The notes: generated from the letters alone by a model not told the origin. DNA of 64,000 nt from Phaeobacter bryozoorum (GCF_041893525.1 NZ_CP169068.1), one strand, 5' to 3'; shown: positions 8,505 to 18,473, numbered from the stretch's first letter. Numbers and translations: made by a program.

Positions 8505-10304
8505 ATGGCGGGCAATCAAGCGGTCCCGACTGCGGATGTAGAGCGCGAGAAATCGCGCAAGATTGGTGTCCTGTCTGCCCTCTGGCCGTTTATGCGCCCC
8601 TACCGCCTGTTGATGGCCACCGCGACGCTAGCACTCGTGCTCACCGCGGGCCTGTCGCTGACGCTGCCGCTGGCGGTTCGCCGGGTGGTCGATAACTTCC
8701 GGGTTTCCGATGCTGAGCTGCTGAACCAGTATTTCGCCGCTGCTCTGGTGATTGCGGCGCTGCTGGCGGTGGGCACGGGCCTGCGCTATGCGCTGGTCAC
8801 GCGGCTGGGAGAGCGGGTGGTTGCAGATATCCGCAAGGCGGTGTTTGACCGCGTCATCGGCATGAGCCCGGCGTTTTTCGAGCAGATCATGACCGGAGAG
8901 GTGCTGAGCCGGATCACCACGGATACAACGCTGATCCAGTCGGTGCTGGGCTCGTCGGTGTCGATTGCCCTGCGCAATATGCTGATCTTTGGCGGCGGTC
9001 TGGTGCTGATGCTGCTGACCTCGGCCAAGCTGACCAGCCTTGTTCTGCTGATCGTGCCTGCGGTGATCGTGCCGATTCTGGTGTTGGGGCGGCGGCTGCG
9101 CAAGATCAGCCGCGAGAATCAGGATTGGATCGCGGCCTCTTCCGGCAACGCGGGTGAGGCGCTGGGCGCGGTACAGACGGTTCAGGCCTATACGCATGAG
9201 AGCGCCAGCCGGGGCGAATTCAGCCGGATGACCGAAACCGCATTTGACGTTTCAATGCGGCGGATCCAGACCCGTGCCTTCCTGACCGTGATCGTGATCT
9301 TTCTGGTGTTCTCCGGCGTGGTTGGCGTCCTGTGGATGGGCGCAAACGATGTGCGCGCCGGGGTCATGTCCGAAGGCACCCTGGTCCAGTTCGTGATCTA
9401 TGCGGTGCTGGTAGCAGGCTCGGTAGCGGCGCTGTCAGAGATCTGGAGCGAATTGCAACGGGCCGCTGGCGCAACCGAACGTCTGGTGGAGCTGCTGACG
9501 GCGGTGGATGAGGTGCAGGATCCGTCGCGTCCGCAGGCGCTGGCCGAACCGGTGCGGGGCGAAATCCGATTTGACAATGTGTCCTTCCGCTATCCCGCCC
9601 GTCCGCTGATTCCGGCCCTGAGCGACGTCTCCCTGACGGTGAAGCCGGGCGAGACGGTTGCCTTTGTCGGCCCCTCCGGCGCGGGCAAGACAACCATCAT
9701 CCAGATGATCCAGCGGTTCTACGATCCCACTGATGGTGCGGTCTGTCTGGATGGTGTCTCGTTGCGGGACCTGCAACGGGATGCTTTCCGCAGGCATATC
9801 GCGCTGGTGCCTCAGGACCCGGTGATCTTTGCCGCCTCGGCGCGGGACAATATCCGCTTTGGTCGTCCCGAGGCCAGCGACGCTGAGGTCGAGGCCGCCG
9901 CTCGTGCGGCCGCCGCCCATGACTTTATCACTCGGCTGCCAGAGGGCTATGACAGCCAGGTCGGGGAACGTGGCGTGATGCTGTCGGGCGGTCAGAAACA
10001 ACGGATCGCCATCGCCCGCGCGATTCTGCGCGACGCGCCGGTGCTGTTGCTGGATGAGGCCACATCCGCACTGGATGCCGAAAGCGAACGACTGGTACAG
10101 GCCGCTGTCGATGAGCTGAGCCAGGGCCGCACCACCTTGATCGTGGCGCATCGACTGGCAACCGTGAAAAAGGCAGATCGCATCGTGGTGATGGAAGAGG
10201 GCCGTATCGTGGCCACCGGTAGCCACGATCAGCTGGTTGCCGAAGGCGGGCTTTACGCGCGTCTTGCACGCCTTCAGTTCACCGATGGGCTGGCTGCGGA
10301 ATAG
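8505..10304 (+). CDS. ABC transporter, fused permease and ATP-binding subunit (MsbA-like exporter)
   Basis: About 599 aa half-transporter. An ABC type-1 transmembrane domain with six predicted helices occupies about 30-320, followed by a nucleotide-binding domain (about 355-590) with Walker A GPSGAGKTT, a Q-loop near VPQDPVIF, signature LSGGQ, Walker B VLLLDEATSALD and the switch histidine in IVAHRLAT. The family works as homodimers exporting lipids, peptides or drugs; substrate cannot be inferred. The start at 8505 is chosen because GAAGGAG lies just upstream; a longer open reading begins about 100 bases earlier without support. It is monocistronic, as the next gene starts after 180 bases. 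Confidence 0.9.
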   Translation: MAGNQAVPTADVEREKSRKIGVLSALWPFMRPYRLLMATATLALVLTAGLSLTLPLAVRRVVDNFRVSDAELLNQYFAAALVIAALLAVGTGLRYALVTRLGERVVADIRKAVFDRVIGMSPAFFEQIMTGEVLSRITTDTTLIQSVLGSSVSIALRNMLIFGGGLVLMLLTSAKLTSLVLLIVPAVIVPILVLGRRLRKISRENQDWIAASSGNAGEALGAVQTVQAYTHESASRGEFSRMTETAFDVSMRRIQTRAFLTVIVIFLVFSGVVGVLWMGANDVRAGVMSEGTLVQFVIYAVLVAGSVAALSEIWSELQRAAGATERLVELLTAVDEVQDPSRPQALAEPVRGEIRFDNVSFRYPARPLIPALSDVSLTVKPGETVAFVGPSGAGKTTIIQMIQRFYDPTDGAVCLDGVSLRDLQRDAFRRHIALVPQDPVIFAASARDNIRFGRPEASDAEVEAAARAAAAHDFITRLPEGYDSQVGERGVMLSGGQKQRIAIARAILRDAPVLLLDEATSALDAESERLVQAAVDELSQGRTTLIVAHRLATVKKADRIVVMEEGRIVATGSHDQLVAEGGLYARLARLQFTDGLAAE

Positions 10305-10485
10305 GCAGACCCGGTCTCAAATGAGCCGAATTTCGGCTTCAAGGTCGAAAAACTTCAAATGTCGCTGCGTCAAAGCGCAGGCTTCCTTGACGTGACCCTG
10401 TCGGCGCGCTTGCGCGGCGGGTCGTTTCAAATCATTTTGTGTTAACTGAAATTCCCCGGCACAAGGGGACTAGGGGAGGAAACCA

Positions 10486-12381
10486 ATGGGATTTGCCACG
10501 GCTGCGGACTGCTTGGCACTAACGAACGAGATGCCTTTTGGGCAGCGGAATATGCCGACGACGCTTTATGGGTTGCTGTCCCGTACGGCCGGGAAATTTC
10601 CCGACAACAACGCGGTGAGCTACCAGATTTTCTCTGGTCCCAAGGATAAGGCCGAGACCCTGACCTGGCGCCAGCTGAAGGACAAGGTGACCCAGGCGGC
10701 GAATATGTTCCGGTCCATGGGGATCGGTGAAAAGGATGTGGTCGCCTATATCCTGCCGAACTGCAATGAAACCGTCGTGACCCTGCTCGGCGGCGCTGTG
10801 GCAGGCATCGCCAATCCGATCAACCCTCTGCTTGAGCCGGAGCAGATCGCCTCGATCCTGCGCGAAACCGGGGCGAAGGTGGTGGTGACCCTGAAGCCTT
10901 TCCCCAAGACCGACGTCGCCCAGAAGGTGGCGGAGGCGGTGCGCCATGCGCCCAAGGTGAACACGGTTCTGGAAATCGACCTCAACCGCTATCTGACGCC
11001 GCCAAAATCCTGGATTGTACCGATGATCCGCCCCAAGCTTGAGGGCAAGGACAAGCTGGCCCATGCGGATTACAAGAATTTCAACAAAGAGCTGCGCAAG
11101 CATCCGACCGAGCTGACGTTCGCGGATTCCGACAGCGACCGGGTGGCCTGCTATTTCCACACCGGCGGCACCACCGGGATGCCCAAAGTGGCGCAGCACA
11201 CCTATTCCGGCATGAACTACAACGGCTGGCTGGGCAGTAAGCTGCTGTTTACCGCAGATGACAATATCATGTGCCCGCTGCCGCTGTTCCATGTCTTTGC
11301 CTGCCATGTGATCCTGATGGCGGCGGTGGCCTCGGGGGCGCATGTAGTGTTCCCGACACCGCAGGGCTATCGCGGCGAGGGTGTCTTTGACAATTTCTGG
11401 AAGCTGATCGAACGCTGGAAGATTTCCTTTATCATCACCGTGCCCACTGCAATTTCGGCCAAGATGCAGCGGCCCGTCGATGCCGATGTCTCGACCGTGA
11501 AGACGGCCTTCTCCGGCTCGGCGCCACTGCCGGTCGAACTGTTCAAACGGTTCGAAAGCGCAACGGGCGTCAGCATTGTCGAAGGCTACGGCCTGACCGA
11601 GGCGACCTGCCTGGTCTCCTGCAACCCGGTTCAGGGCGAAAAGAAGATCGGCTCGATCGGCATTCCGCTGCCCTACACTGACGTCAAGATCGTGAAGGCA
11701 ACCAATGGCGATATGGTCGAGCTGGGTGTGGATGAGATCGGTGAGATCTGTATCTCGAGCCCCGGCGTCTATGCCGGTCATACCTATACCGAGGTCGAGA
11801 AGAACGAAGGTCTGTTCTACAAGGACACCTATCTGCGCACCGGCGATCTGGGCCGTCTGGATGCGGATGGCTATCTCTGGATCACAGGCCGGGCGAAGGA
11901 TCTGATCATCCGCGGCGGCCATAATATTGATCCGGCCGAAATCGAAGAGGCGCTGCTGGGGCATGAGGCCGTCGCCTTTGCGGGTGCAATCGGCCAGCCG
12001 GATGCCCATGCCGGCGAGGTGCCATGTGCCTTTGTCGAGCTGGTGGATGGTGCAAGCGTGACGCCGGAGGATCTTTTGGCCTATTGCAAGATCCACGTGC
12101 ATGAACGCGCGGCAATCCCGAAACATGTCACGGTGATGGATGAGCTGCCGAAGACGGCCGTGGGCAAGGTGTTCAAACCTGATCTGCGCAAGAATGCCAT
12201 CACCCGGATCTACAATGAGGCCCTGCTGAAGGCCGGCCTGCCTGCGCGCGTCGAACATGTGGTCGACGACAAAAGCCGCGGTCTGGTCGCCCAGGTTGAG
12301 GCCAATGGCGCCTCGGCCTCCGATATTTCGGATGTGCTTGGTGTCTTTACCCGCCCCTGGGAGCCGATGCCAAAGGGCTGA
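10486..12381 (+). CDS. Acyl-CoA synthetase (AMP-binding, long-chain fatty acid-CoA ligase-like)
   Basis: 631 aa adenylate-forming enzyme predicted to activate a carboxylic acid as acyl-AMP and transfer it to CoA. Motifs: the phosphate-binding A3 loop HTGGTTGMPK (about 224), EGYGLTEAT (about 365), RTGDLGRLDADGYLWITGR (about 447) and the C-terminal catalytic lysine region ELPKTAVGKVFK (about 556-567). The long lid domain and family resemblance suggest fatty or other acyl substrates. The start is preceded by an excellent AGGAGG. A strong intrinsic terminator follows, so it is transcribed alone. Confidence 0.88.
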   Translation: MGFATAADCLALTNEMPFGQRNMPTTLYGLLSRTAGKFPDNNAVSYQIFSGPKDKAETLTWRQLKDKVTQAANMFRSMGIGEKDVVAYILPNCNETVVTLLGGAVAGIANPINPLLEPEQIASILRETGAKVVVTLKPFPKTDVAQKVAEAVRHAPKVNTVLEIDLNRYLTPPKSWIVPMIRPKLEGKDKLAHADYKNFNKELRKHPTELTFADSDSDRVACYFHTGGTTGMPKVAQHTYSGMNYNGWLGSKLLFTADDNIMCPLPLFHVFACHVILMAAVASGAHVVFPTPQGYRGEGVFDNFWKLIERWKISFIITVPTAISAKMQRPVDADVSTVKTAFSGSAPLPVELFKRFESATGVSIVEGYGLTEATCLVSCNPVQGEKKIGSIGIPLPYTDVKIVKATNGDMVELGVDEIGEICISSPGVYAGHTYTEVEKNEGLFYKDTYLRTGDLGRLDADGYLWITGRAKDLIIRGGHNIDPAEIEEALLGHEAVAFAGAIGQPDAHAGEVPCAFVELVDGASVTPEDLLAYCKIHVHERAAIPKHVTVMDELPKTAVGKVFKPDLRKNAITRIYNEALLKAGLPARVEHVVDDKSRGLVAQVEANGASASDISDVLGVFTRPWEPMPKG

Positions 12382-12422
12382 TCCCAGAGCGGCGGATGGC
12401 ACTGCGCCACCCCAGCATCAGA

Positions 12423-12447
12423 AAGCGCCCCACGCGGGCGCTTTTTT
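12423..12447 (+). terminator. Intrinsic terminator of the acyl-CoA synthetase gene
   Basis: AAGCGCCC pairs with GGGCGCTT across a five-base loop and runs into six Ts, about 40 bases after the stop codon. Confidence 0.88.
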
Positions 12448-12523
12448 CATTTGTAAAGCATGGTTTTTGATTTCGGCGCTGCTAATCTCATTCGACGGAC
12501 TATGAAGATAGGGAACCGGTGAG

Positions 12524-13450
12524 ATGAACTACGAGCGGCTGATCGACGAAGAAACCTGGGCCTTTATCCGCAAAACCGGCGAATGTTACCCGGATGATGC
12601 GGTGGATCTGTCGATCACGGAACAGCGCAAGGTCTATGATGACATGGCCGCTGAATTCCGTGTCGCGCGCCCGGATGTGGTCCGCTGCGAGGATCGGCTG
12701 GTGGGGGCGGTGCCGGTGCGGATCTACACCGCCGGAGAGCCGGGCTGCACGGTGATGTACTGCCATGGCGGCGGCTTTGTCGTTGGTGGATTGGACAGCC
12801 ACGATGACGTCTGCGCCGAGCTTTGCGCCCAGAGCGGCTATCGCGTTGTGGCGGTGGATTACCGTCTGGCCCCAGAACATCGCCACCCTGCGGCCTTTGA
12901 GGACGCCTGGGCGGTCTTGCAGTGGATCCGCGACAGTTTTGAGGGGGATCTGGTTCTGGCTGGTGACAGCGCCGGTGCCAATCTCTGTGCAGCCGTGGCG
13001 CATCATGCGCGCGGACGTATTGACGGGCTGGTGGGGCAGGTGCTGATCTACGGCGCCTTTGGTGGCGATATCAATCAGGGCTCTTATCTGGAACATGCGC
13101 AGGCGCCGATGCTGACACGGGATGATATCCTCTACTACGGGTCAATTCGCCGCCCGGAAGGCACGCAGGCGACGGGCGATCCGACCCTCGAACCGCTGGC
13201 CGATACCGATTTTTCCAACCTGCCCGCAACGGTGCTGATCACTGCCGACTGTGATCCGGTGCGCGATGATTCCCGCCATTACCGCGACAAGATCATGGCC
13301 GCCGGTGGCAAAGCGCATTGGATCAACGAACAGGGGCTGGTCCATGGCTATCTGCGCGCCCGCCACAGCGTCGGCCGCGCCCGTGACAGTTTCGAACGGA
13401 TCTCCGTCGCCGTGGAGGCGCTGGGGCAGGGGCTCTGGCCCTATGAGTGA
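12524..13450 (+). CDS. Alpha/beta hydrolase, hormone-sensitive-lipase family
   Basis: 308 aa esterase-like protein. Oxyanion-hole motif HGGGF (81-85) and nucleophile S149 in GDSAGAN identify the HSL/GDSAG group. D244 (in TADCDPVRDD) and H274 (in LVHGYLR) complete a probable catalytic triad. The family hydrolyses short-chain esters; the physiological substrate is unknown. It lies alone between the acyl-CoA synthetase terminator and a convergent gene. Confidence 0.88.
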   Translation: MNYERLIDEETWAFIRKTGECYPDDAVDLSITEQRKVYDDMAAEFRVARPDVVRCEDRLVGAVPVRIYTAGEPGCTVMYCHGGGFVVGGLDSHDDVCAELCAQSGYRVVAVDYRLAPEHRHPAAFEDAWAVLQWIRDSFEGDLVLAGDSAGANLCAAVAHHARGRIDGLVGQVLIYGAFGGDINQGSYLEHAQAPMLTRDDILYYGSIRRPEGTQATGDPTLEPLADTDFSNLPATVLITADCDPVRDDSRHYRDKIMAAGGKAHWINEQGLVHGYLRARHSVGRARDSFERISVAVEALGQGLWPYE

Positions 13451-13481
13451 GCGCTGTCGTCGCCCGGCCCCTGGCACATGA

Positions 13482-14045
13482 TCAGCCTGCGAAATCGCGG
13501 CAGTTTTCAGGGGCGGCTGCGCGGTTGTACCAGCCGCCGCTCTTGACCCGCCAGTCGCTGCTGTGGGTGGTGACATAGGACCAGTTGCCCACTGGAAGAT
13601 GCGCATAGCCGATAGTGTCGCCGGGTTGGATCGTGCCGATACGGGCGGTGCCCGCACTATGGCCGGAATGGAGCGGGACCGGAGCGCCAAGCCAACCCAG
13701 ACAGGCGCCTTCAAATTCATCGCGGATCGGCAGATCCACCAGCAACCGCCGCAGATGCGTATCGTTCAGCGTCAACTGCCTGCGCCCGGTGTTGACCTTG
13801 CAGCCGTGATACTTCTCCAGCGCGCGGATGTCCTGCACCTGCCGGTTGCTCTGCGGGTCAAGCGCGACGGATTTTCCGAGGCAATCGCTATTGTCGAAAA
13901 CGCTTTGGCCCAGCACCGTTCCAAAACAATAGCCGGCACGGTCCATGATCAGATTTCGCGTGAACCACAGATCATCGCAGCCGTCCTGTGCAAACGCGGG
14001 CAAGGGCAGCAGCGTTAACAGTAGTGTAAGATAGCGGATGGGCAT
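13482..14045 (-). CDS. Secreted DUF4453 / YARHG-domain protein
   Basis: About 187 aa. It starts at 14045 (MPIRYLTLLLTLLPLPAFAQ), a clear Sec signal peptide with predicted cleavage after AFA, supported by AGGAG upstream. The mature N-terminus has the YARHG-type segment (CDDLWFTRNLIMDRAGYCF) with paired cysteines. The C-terminal half resembles the small beta-rich DUF4453 domain of Rhodobacterales, with conserved W and G residues. Probably periplasmic; no function is known. It converges on the esterase gene with a 31-base gap. Confidence 0.8.
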   Translation of the reverse strand: MPIRYLTLLLTLLPLPAFAQDGCDDLWFTRNLIMDRAGYCFGTVLGQSVFDNSDCLGKSVALDPQSNRQVQDIRALEKYHGCKVNTGRRQLTLNDTHLRRLLVDLPIRDEFEGACLGWLGAPVPLHSGHSAGTARIGTIQPGDTIGYAHLPVGNWSYVTTHSSDWRVKSGGWYNRAAAPENCRDFAG

Positions 14046-14096
14046 GGCAGGCTCCTGTTGATCGCGGCGGCGGTCCGATAAGCCTGCCATGGATCC

Positions 14097-14933
14097 TCAG
14101 CCGAGGAAAGATTTTGCCTTCATCGTGTCGGCGATGGGCGCACCAAGGCGGCTGAGGATGGTAGGCGCCAGCTGGCGCTGGTCGATCACCACATCTTCCG
14201 CCGGACCTTCGGCCGGGCCAAAATAATACAGCGCGGTTTCCTGTTGCAGGGCGCTGCGCCCGCCGTGGTGGCCGCGATCATCCTGCCCGTGATCGGCGGT
14301 GACGATGATCTCATAGCCCATTTCGCGCCATTTGAAGATAAACGGCGCCAGCATCTCATCCATGACGAAACAGGCGTGGTCCATTTGCTGGCAATCGTGG
14401 AAAAACCGGTGCCCCATGCTGTCCAGCGTGCAGGTGTGCAGCATTCCGTAGTTCAGCCCGAACCGCAGGCAGAGGTTTGTCAGCGTGCCAAACAGATCGA
14501 CGTCCGACGGGGTCATCTGGTTGTCCAGCCCGTAGCCGGTCATCGAATGGAACCGCCCGTGATTGATCGTGGCGCTGTCCGGTTCGTCATATTCAACGTC
14601 GCGCACGGGGTCATAGGGGTGGCGGTTGAAGAAGGAGGACCAGAAACTATGCGCCACCGCACCGGTTACGCCGCCGCCCTCGCGAACCTGGCTGAACACA
14701 TCCTTGTGGCCCAAGCGGAAGACATTGCCATTGCCGGTGCAGCCATGTTCGGCGGGGGCAACACCTGTGTGGATCGAGGCATAGCAGCTGGCGGAGATCG
14801 AGGGCAGCACCGAACGGTGTTTCCAGACCCGCGCTTCGCCGCTGTCGACCCAGCCTTCCAGGTTGCCAAACAGCCGACGGAAGTTGCGCCACGGCACCCC
14901 GTCCAAGATGATAAGGAGAAGTTTGTTGTCCAT
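14097..14933 (-). CDS. Alkaline-phosphatase-superfamily phosphodiesterase / nucleotide pyrophosphatase-like enzyme
   Basis: About 278 aa, predicted metal-dependent hydrolase of phosphomono- or diesters. Superfamily features: N-terminal metal-binding LLIILDGVPW, nucleophile region LPSISASCYASIHTG, CTLDSMGHRF (D and H metal ligands) and ADHGQDDRGHHGG near the C-terminus. No signal peptide, so it should act on an imported substrate in the cytoplasm. It lies directly downstream of a DppABC-type importer on the same strand, but a terminator-like hairpin separates it from the ATPase gene, so its expression may be lower than that of the transport genes. The start at 14933 is preferred over a TTG slightly upstream. 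If the operon is under BetI control, as its promoter suggests, a choline phosphodiester such as glycerophosphocholine is an attractive but unproven substrate. Confidence 0.8.
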   Translation of the reverse strand: MDNKLLLIILDGVPWRNFRRLFGNLEGWVDSGEARVWKHRSVLPSISASCYASIHTGVAPAEHGCTGNGNVFRLGHKDVFSQVREGGGVTGAVAHSFWSSFFNRHPYDPVRDVEYDEPDSATINHGRFHSMTGYGLDNQMTPSDVDLFGTLTNLCLRFGLNYGMLHTCTLDSMGHRFFHDCQQMDHACFVMDEMLAPFIFKWREMGYEIIVTADHGQDDRGHHGGRSALQQETALYYFGPAEGPAEDVVIDQRQLAPTILSRLGAPIADTMKAKSFLG

Positions 14934-14965
14934 CGCAGAACCCAAGGTCTTGTAAAGGTGAGTTA

Positions 14966-15003
14966 AAAAGGCGGCCGTGAGGAGTGTTCCTGCGACCGCC
15001 TTT
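14966..15003 (-). terminator. Intrinsic terminator/attenuator between ATPase and phosphodiesterase genes
   Basis: On the minus strand AAAGGCGGTCG pairs with CGGCCGCCTTT across a 15-base loop and ends in five Ts. It sits between the transporter ATPase stop and the phosphodiesterase start, so it probably reduces rather than abolishes downstream transcription. Confidence 0.75.
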
Positions 15004-15056
15004 GAGTGCGTCCCGCCGCAGTTGCCTGCGACGGGGGGATATCAGGTGCTGGGCTG

Positions 15057-16694
15057 CTAGTTGCCCGCACTTTCCATCTTGCGGTTGGCGATGACCTCTT
15101 CCAGCCACCCGAGCCGCATTTCCGGCACCGAGCTGAGCAGCAGATCGGTGTAATCGTCAAAGGGGGGCGACAGCACTTCGGTCTTGCCGCCATAGCGCTG
15201 GACGCGGCCCTGATACATCACCGCGATATTATCCGAAATCGCCCGCACCGTGGCGAGATCGTGGGTGATGAACAGATAGGCGACATTCTCGATCTTTTGC
15301 AGTTCCAGCAACAGCTTCAGAATGCCATCGGCCACCAGTGGATCCAGCGCCGAGGTGACCTCGTCGCAGATGATCATCTTGGGCTTCGCCGCCAGCGCTC
15401 GTGCAATACACACCCGCTGTTTCTGTCCGCCCGACAGCTCCGCCGGGTAACGGTCGATGAAGCTTTCGCCCAGCTCGATCTCATCCAGCAGTTCGATTAT
15501 CCGTTTGCGCTTTTCGGCGCCCTTCATGCCAAAGTAGAACTCCAGCGGACGGCCGATGATCGTACCGACGGTCTGGCGCGGATTCATCGCCACATCCGCC
15601 ATCTGATAGATCATCTGCAATTCGCGCAGATCCTCGCGGGTGCGTCCCGCCAGATCGGAGGACAGCCAGGCGCCCGGCAAACTCGATATCACCCTCGCGC
15701 GGTGGCAATAGCCCGGTGATCACCCGTGCCAGTGTCGATTTACCAGAGCCGGATTCTCCGACCACGGCCAGCGTCTGACCGGGGTGCAGGTCGACGTTCA
15801 CATTATGCAGCACATCGAATTTGGTGCCCTGGTAGCGCGCGGTGATATTGCGCACGCTCAGCACCGGCTCCGAGGTCGGGGCCTTTTCCTCATGGGTGAT
15901 GGAGCGCACCGAGACCAGCGCCTGTGTGTACTCCTCCTGCGGGGCGTTGATGATCTGATCGACGGGGCCGTATTCCACCATATTGCCGTGGCGCAGCACC
16001 ATGATGTCGTCGCTCACCTGTGCCACCACCGCAAGGTCATGGGTGATATAGAGTGCAGCCACACCCGTGTCGCGGATGGCTTCCTTGATCGCCATCAGCA
16101 CCTCGATCTGGGTCGTCACATCCAGCGCCGTTGTCGGCTCGTCAAAGACCACCAGATCCGGCTCCGGGCAGAGCGCCAGCGCCGTCATGCAGCGTTGCAG
16201 CTGACCGCCTGAGACCTGATGCGGATAGCGCTCGCCGATATTGTCGGGATCGGGCAGACCCAGCTTGGCAAAAAGCGCGCGGGCGCGGGCTTCGGCCTCT
16301 TTCTTGGAGAACTTGCCCTGTTCAACCGCCGCTTCGATCACCTGTTCCATGATCTTCTTGGCCGGGTTGAACGAGGCCGCCGCCGATTGCGAGACATAGG
16401 TGACCTCGCCGCCGCGCAGGCGACGGATATCGCGCAGTTTGGATTGCAGGATATCGCGGCCATTCACCCAGACCTCGCCGCCGGTGATCTTCACACCGCC
16501 CCGGCCATAGGCCATGGAGGCCAGACCGATGGTGGATTTTCCGGCGCCGGATTCGCCGATCAGCCCCAGCACCTTGCCCGGTTGCAGATCAAAGCTGACA
16601 CCATGCACGATTTCGATGTCATGGGGCTTTTCCCCGGCGGGTAGACAGTTGCGCCGATCTTGAGATTGCGCACTTTCATAAGAGGTTCGCTCAT
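15057..16694 (-). pseudogene. Fused DppD-DppF-type ABC transporter ATPase, interrupted by two single-base frameshifts
   Basis: Two ATP-binding domains in one gene, equivalent to about 545 codons. Domain 1 has Walker A GESGAGKST and signature VSGGQLQR. Domain 2 has Walker A GESGSGKST, signature LSGGQKQR and a Walker B region with IICDEVTSALD. Translation from the natural ATG at 16694 (MSEPLMKVRNLKIG, overlapping the permease stop as ATGA) leaves frame near 16630, where a run of four Gs stands where family alignment (PPGEKPH) needs five. The remaining reading continues to about 15683, where one extra base in GGGCGCCTGG throws out the join between EGDIEFAG and LSSDLAGRTRE. The two indels cancel overall (1638 bases, divisible by three). 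Either the assembly has homopolymer-type errors or the gene is inactive; all conserved motifs are otherwise intact, which favours sequencing error. Confidence 0.85.
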
Positions 16695-17506
16695 CCGCGG
16701 CCTCCTTTCAGCGAGGTTGTGCGGTTCAGGACCCAGTCCGCGACAAGGTTGACCGAGATCGCAAGGGTGGCGATGGCGATGGCAGGCAGCAGTGCCGCCG
16801 GAATGCCATAGACGATGCCTTCCTTGTTTTCTTTCACGATCCCGCCCCAGTCGGCTTCTGGCGGTTGCACGCCAAGGCCGAGGAAAGAGAGCGTCGAGAC
16901 AAACAGCACCATGAAGATGAACCGCAGGCCCATTTCGGCCACCAGCGGTGACAGCGCGTTGGGCAGGATTTCGCGGAAGATGATCCAGGCGGTTTTCTCA
17001 CCCCGCAGACGCGCGGCTTCGACGTAGTCCATCACCTCGATATCCACCGCAACCGCACGGGCAAGACGATAGACGCGGGTGGAGTCCAGCAGACCCATGA
17101 CCACGATCAGAACCGGCACGGTCACCGGCATCACCGACAGCACCACAAGGGCAAAGATCAGCGTCGGGATCGACATCACCAGATCGACCAGCCGCGACAT
17201 CACCTGATCCACCCAGCCACCGGCAACGGCGGCAAAGAAGCCCAGCACCGATCCGGTGACAAAGGACAGGATGGTGGCCGCAGTGGCGATGAAGATGGTG
17301 GTGCGTCCGCCATAGATCATCCGGCTGAGAAGATCACGACCGATATTGTCGGTGCCAAGGAGATGCTCAGCCGAGCGCGGCTCCCATACGTCACCGACAA
17401 TTTCAGCCATCCCATAGGGGGCCAGTAGCGGTGCAAAGATCGCCATCAGGAAGTAGAGGGCCGTGAAGAACAGCCCAATCATTGCAGAGATAGGGATATT
17501 CTTCAT
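16691..17506 (-). CDS. Peptide/opine-type ABC transporter permease (DppC-like)
   Basis: 271 aa inner-membrane permease with five to six helices and the OppC/DppC layout: a periplasmic segment after the first helix (APLLAPYGMAEIVG, HLLGTDNIGRDLLSR) and a BPD-type cytoplasmic loop with EAARLRGEKTAW...LPN that contacts the ATPase. Its ATG overlaps the DppB-like stop by four bases and its stop overlaps the ATPase start, so the genes are tightly coupled. Confidence 0.92.
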   Translation of the reverse strand: MKNIPISAMIGLFFTALYFLMAIFAPLLAPYGMAEIVGDVWEPRSAEHLLGTDNIGRDLLSRMIYGGRTTIFIATAATILSFVTGSVLGFFAAVAGGWVDQVMSRLVDLVMSIPTLIFALVVLSVMPVTVPVLIVVMGLLDSTRVYRLARAVAVDIEVMDYVEAARLRGEKTAWIIFREILPNALSPLVAEMGLRFIFMVLFVSTLSFLGLGVQPPEADWGGIVKENKEGIVYGIPAALLPAIAIATLAISVNLVADWVLNRTTSLKGGRG

Positions 17507-18459
17507 TTCGGATGCCTCAGACGCGGGTTCGACAGGATCGCCACGATGTCGGCAATCATGTTCAGCACGATGTAGACGGCGGCAAAGATCAGACCGCAGG
17601 CCTGCACCACCGGGACGTCACGCTTGGACACGTGGTCGACCAGATACTGGCCCATGCCGGGGTAGACAAACACCACCTCGATCACCACGACGCCGACCAC
17701 CAGATAGGCGAGGTTCAGCATCACCACATTGACGATCGGTGCGATGGCATTGGGAAAGGCGTGACGGGCAATCACGTTGAAGGTGCTCAGCCCCTTCAGC
17801 TCCGCCGTCTCGATATAGGCCGATTGCATCACGTTGAGGATCGCCGCCCGCGTCATGCGCATCATATGCGCCAGAACCACCAGTGTCAGCACCGCGACGG
17901 GCAGGGCAATGGCGTTCAGTTTTTCCAGCAGGCTCATGGATTCATTGATCATTGCGACCGAGCTGAACCAGCCCATCTGCACCGCAACGAAATAGATCAG
18001 CAGATAGCCGATCAGGAATTCCGGGATCGAGATCGAGGCCAATGTCACGGCCGAGATCAGTTTGTCAGGCCAGCGGTCGCGGTAACGTACCGCCAGAAGG
18101 CCCAGGAAGATCGCCAAGGGAACCGAGATCACGGCGGCCCAGAACGCCAGGAACAGCGTGTTGCCAAGACGGCGGCCAATGCTGGTTGCGATGTCCTGAC
18201 CATTGGTCAGGGCGGTGCCCAGATCACCTTGCAGGGCGCCGAACAGCCAGTCGAAATAGCGCAGAACAGCCGGTTCATTCAGCCCCAGTTCCTCGCGCAG
18301 GTTGGCAAGTGCCTCGGGCGTGGCCGACTGGCCCAGAATGGACTGCGCCACATCGCCGGGCAGGATCAAGGTGCCCATGAAGATGAGCACGGATGCGGCG
18401 ATCAAGAAAATCAGTCCCAGCGCGAGGCGCTGGGACACAAGTTTCAAAACGGGGTGCAT
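17503..18459 (-). CDS. Peptide/opine-type ABC transporter permease (DppB-like)
   Basis: About 318 aa with the DppB/OppB pattern: N-terminal helix with LPGDVA, a large periplasmic loop, and the EAA-like loop AELKGLSTFNVIARHAFPNA before the C-terminal helices. The start at 18459 (MHPVLKLVSQR) gives the usual short cytoplasmic N-terminus; AGAGG lies upstream. It follows the binding-protein gene after 14 bases. Confidence 0.92.
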   Translation of the reverse strand: MHPVLKLVSQRLALGLIFLIAASVLIFMGTLILPGDVAQSILGQSATPEALANLREELGLNEPAVLRYFDWLFGALQGDLGTALTNGQDIATSIGRRLGNTLFLAFWAAVISVPLAIFLGLLAVRYRDRWPDKLISAVTLASISIPEFLIGYLLIYFVAVQMGWFSSVAMINESMSLLEKLNAIALPVAVLTLVVLAHMMRMTRAAILNVMQSAYIETAELKGLSTFNVIARHAFPNAIAPIVNVVMLNLAYLVVGVVVIEVVFVYPGMGQYLVDHVSKRDVPVVQACGLIFAAVYIVLNMIADIVAILSNPRLRHPK

Positions 18460-18473
18460 GGCATGGACCTCTA

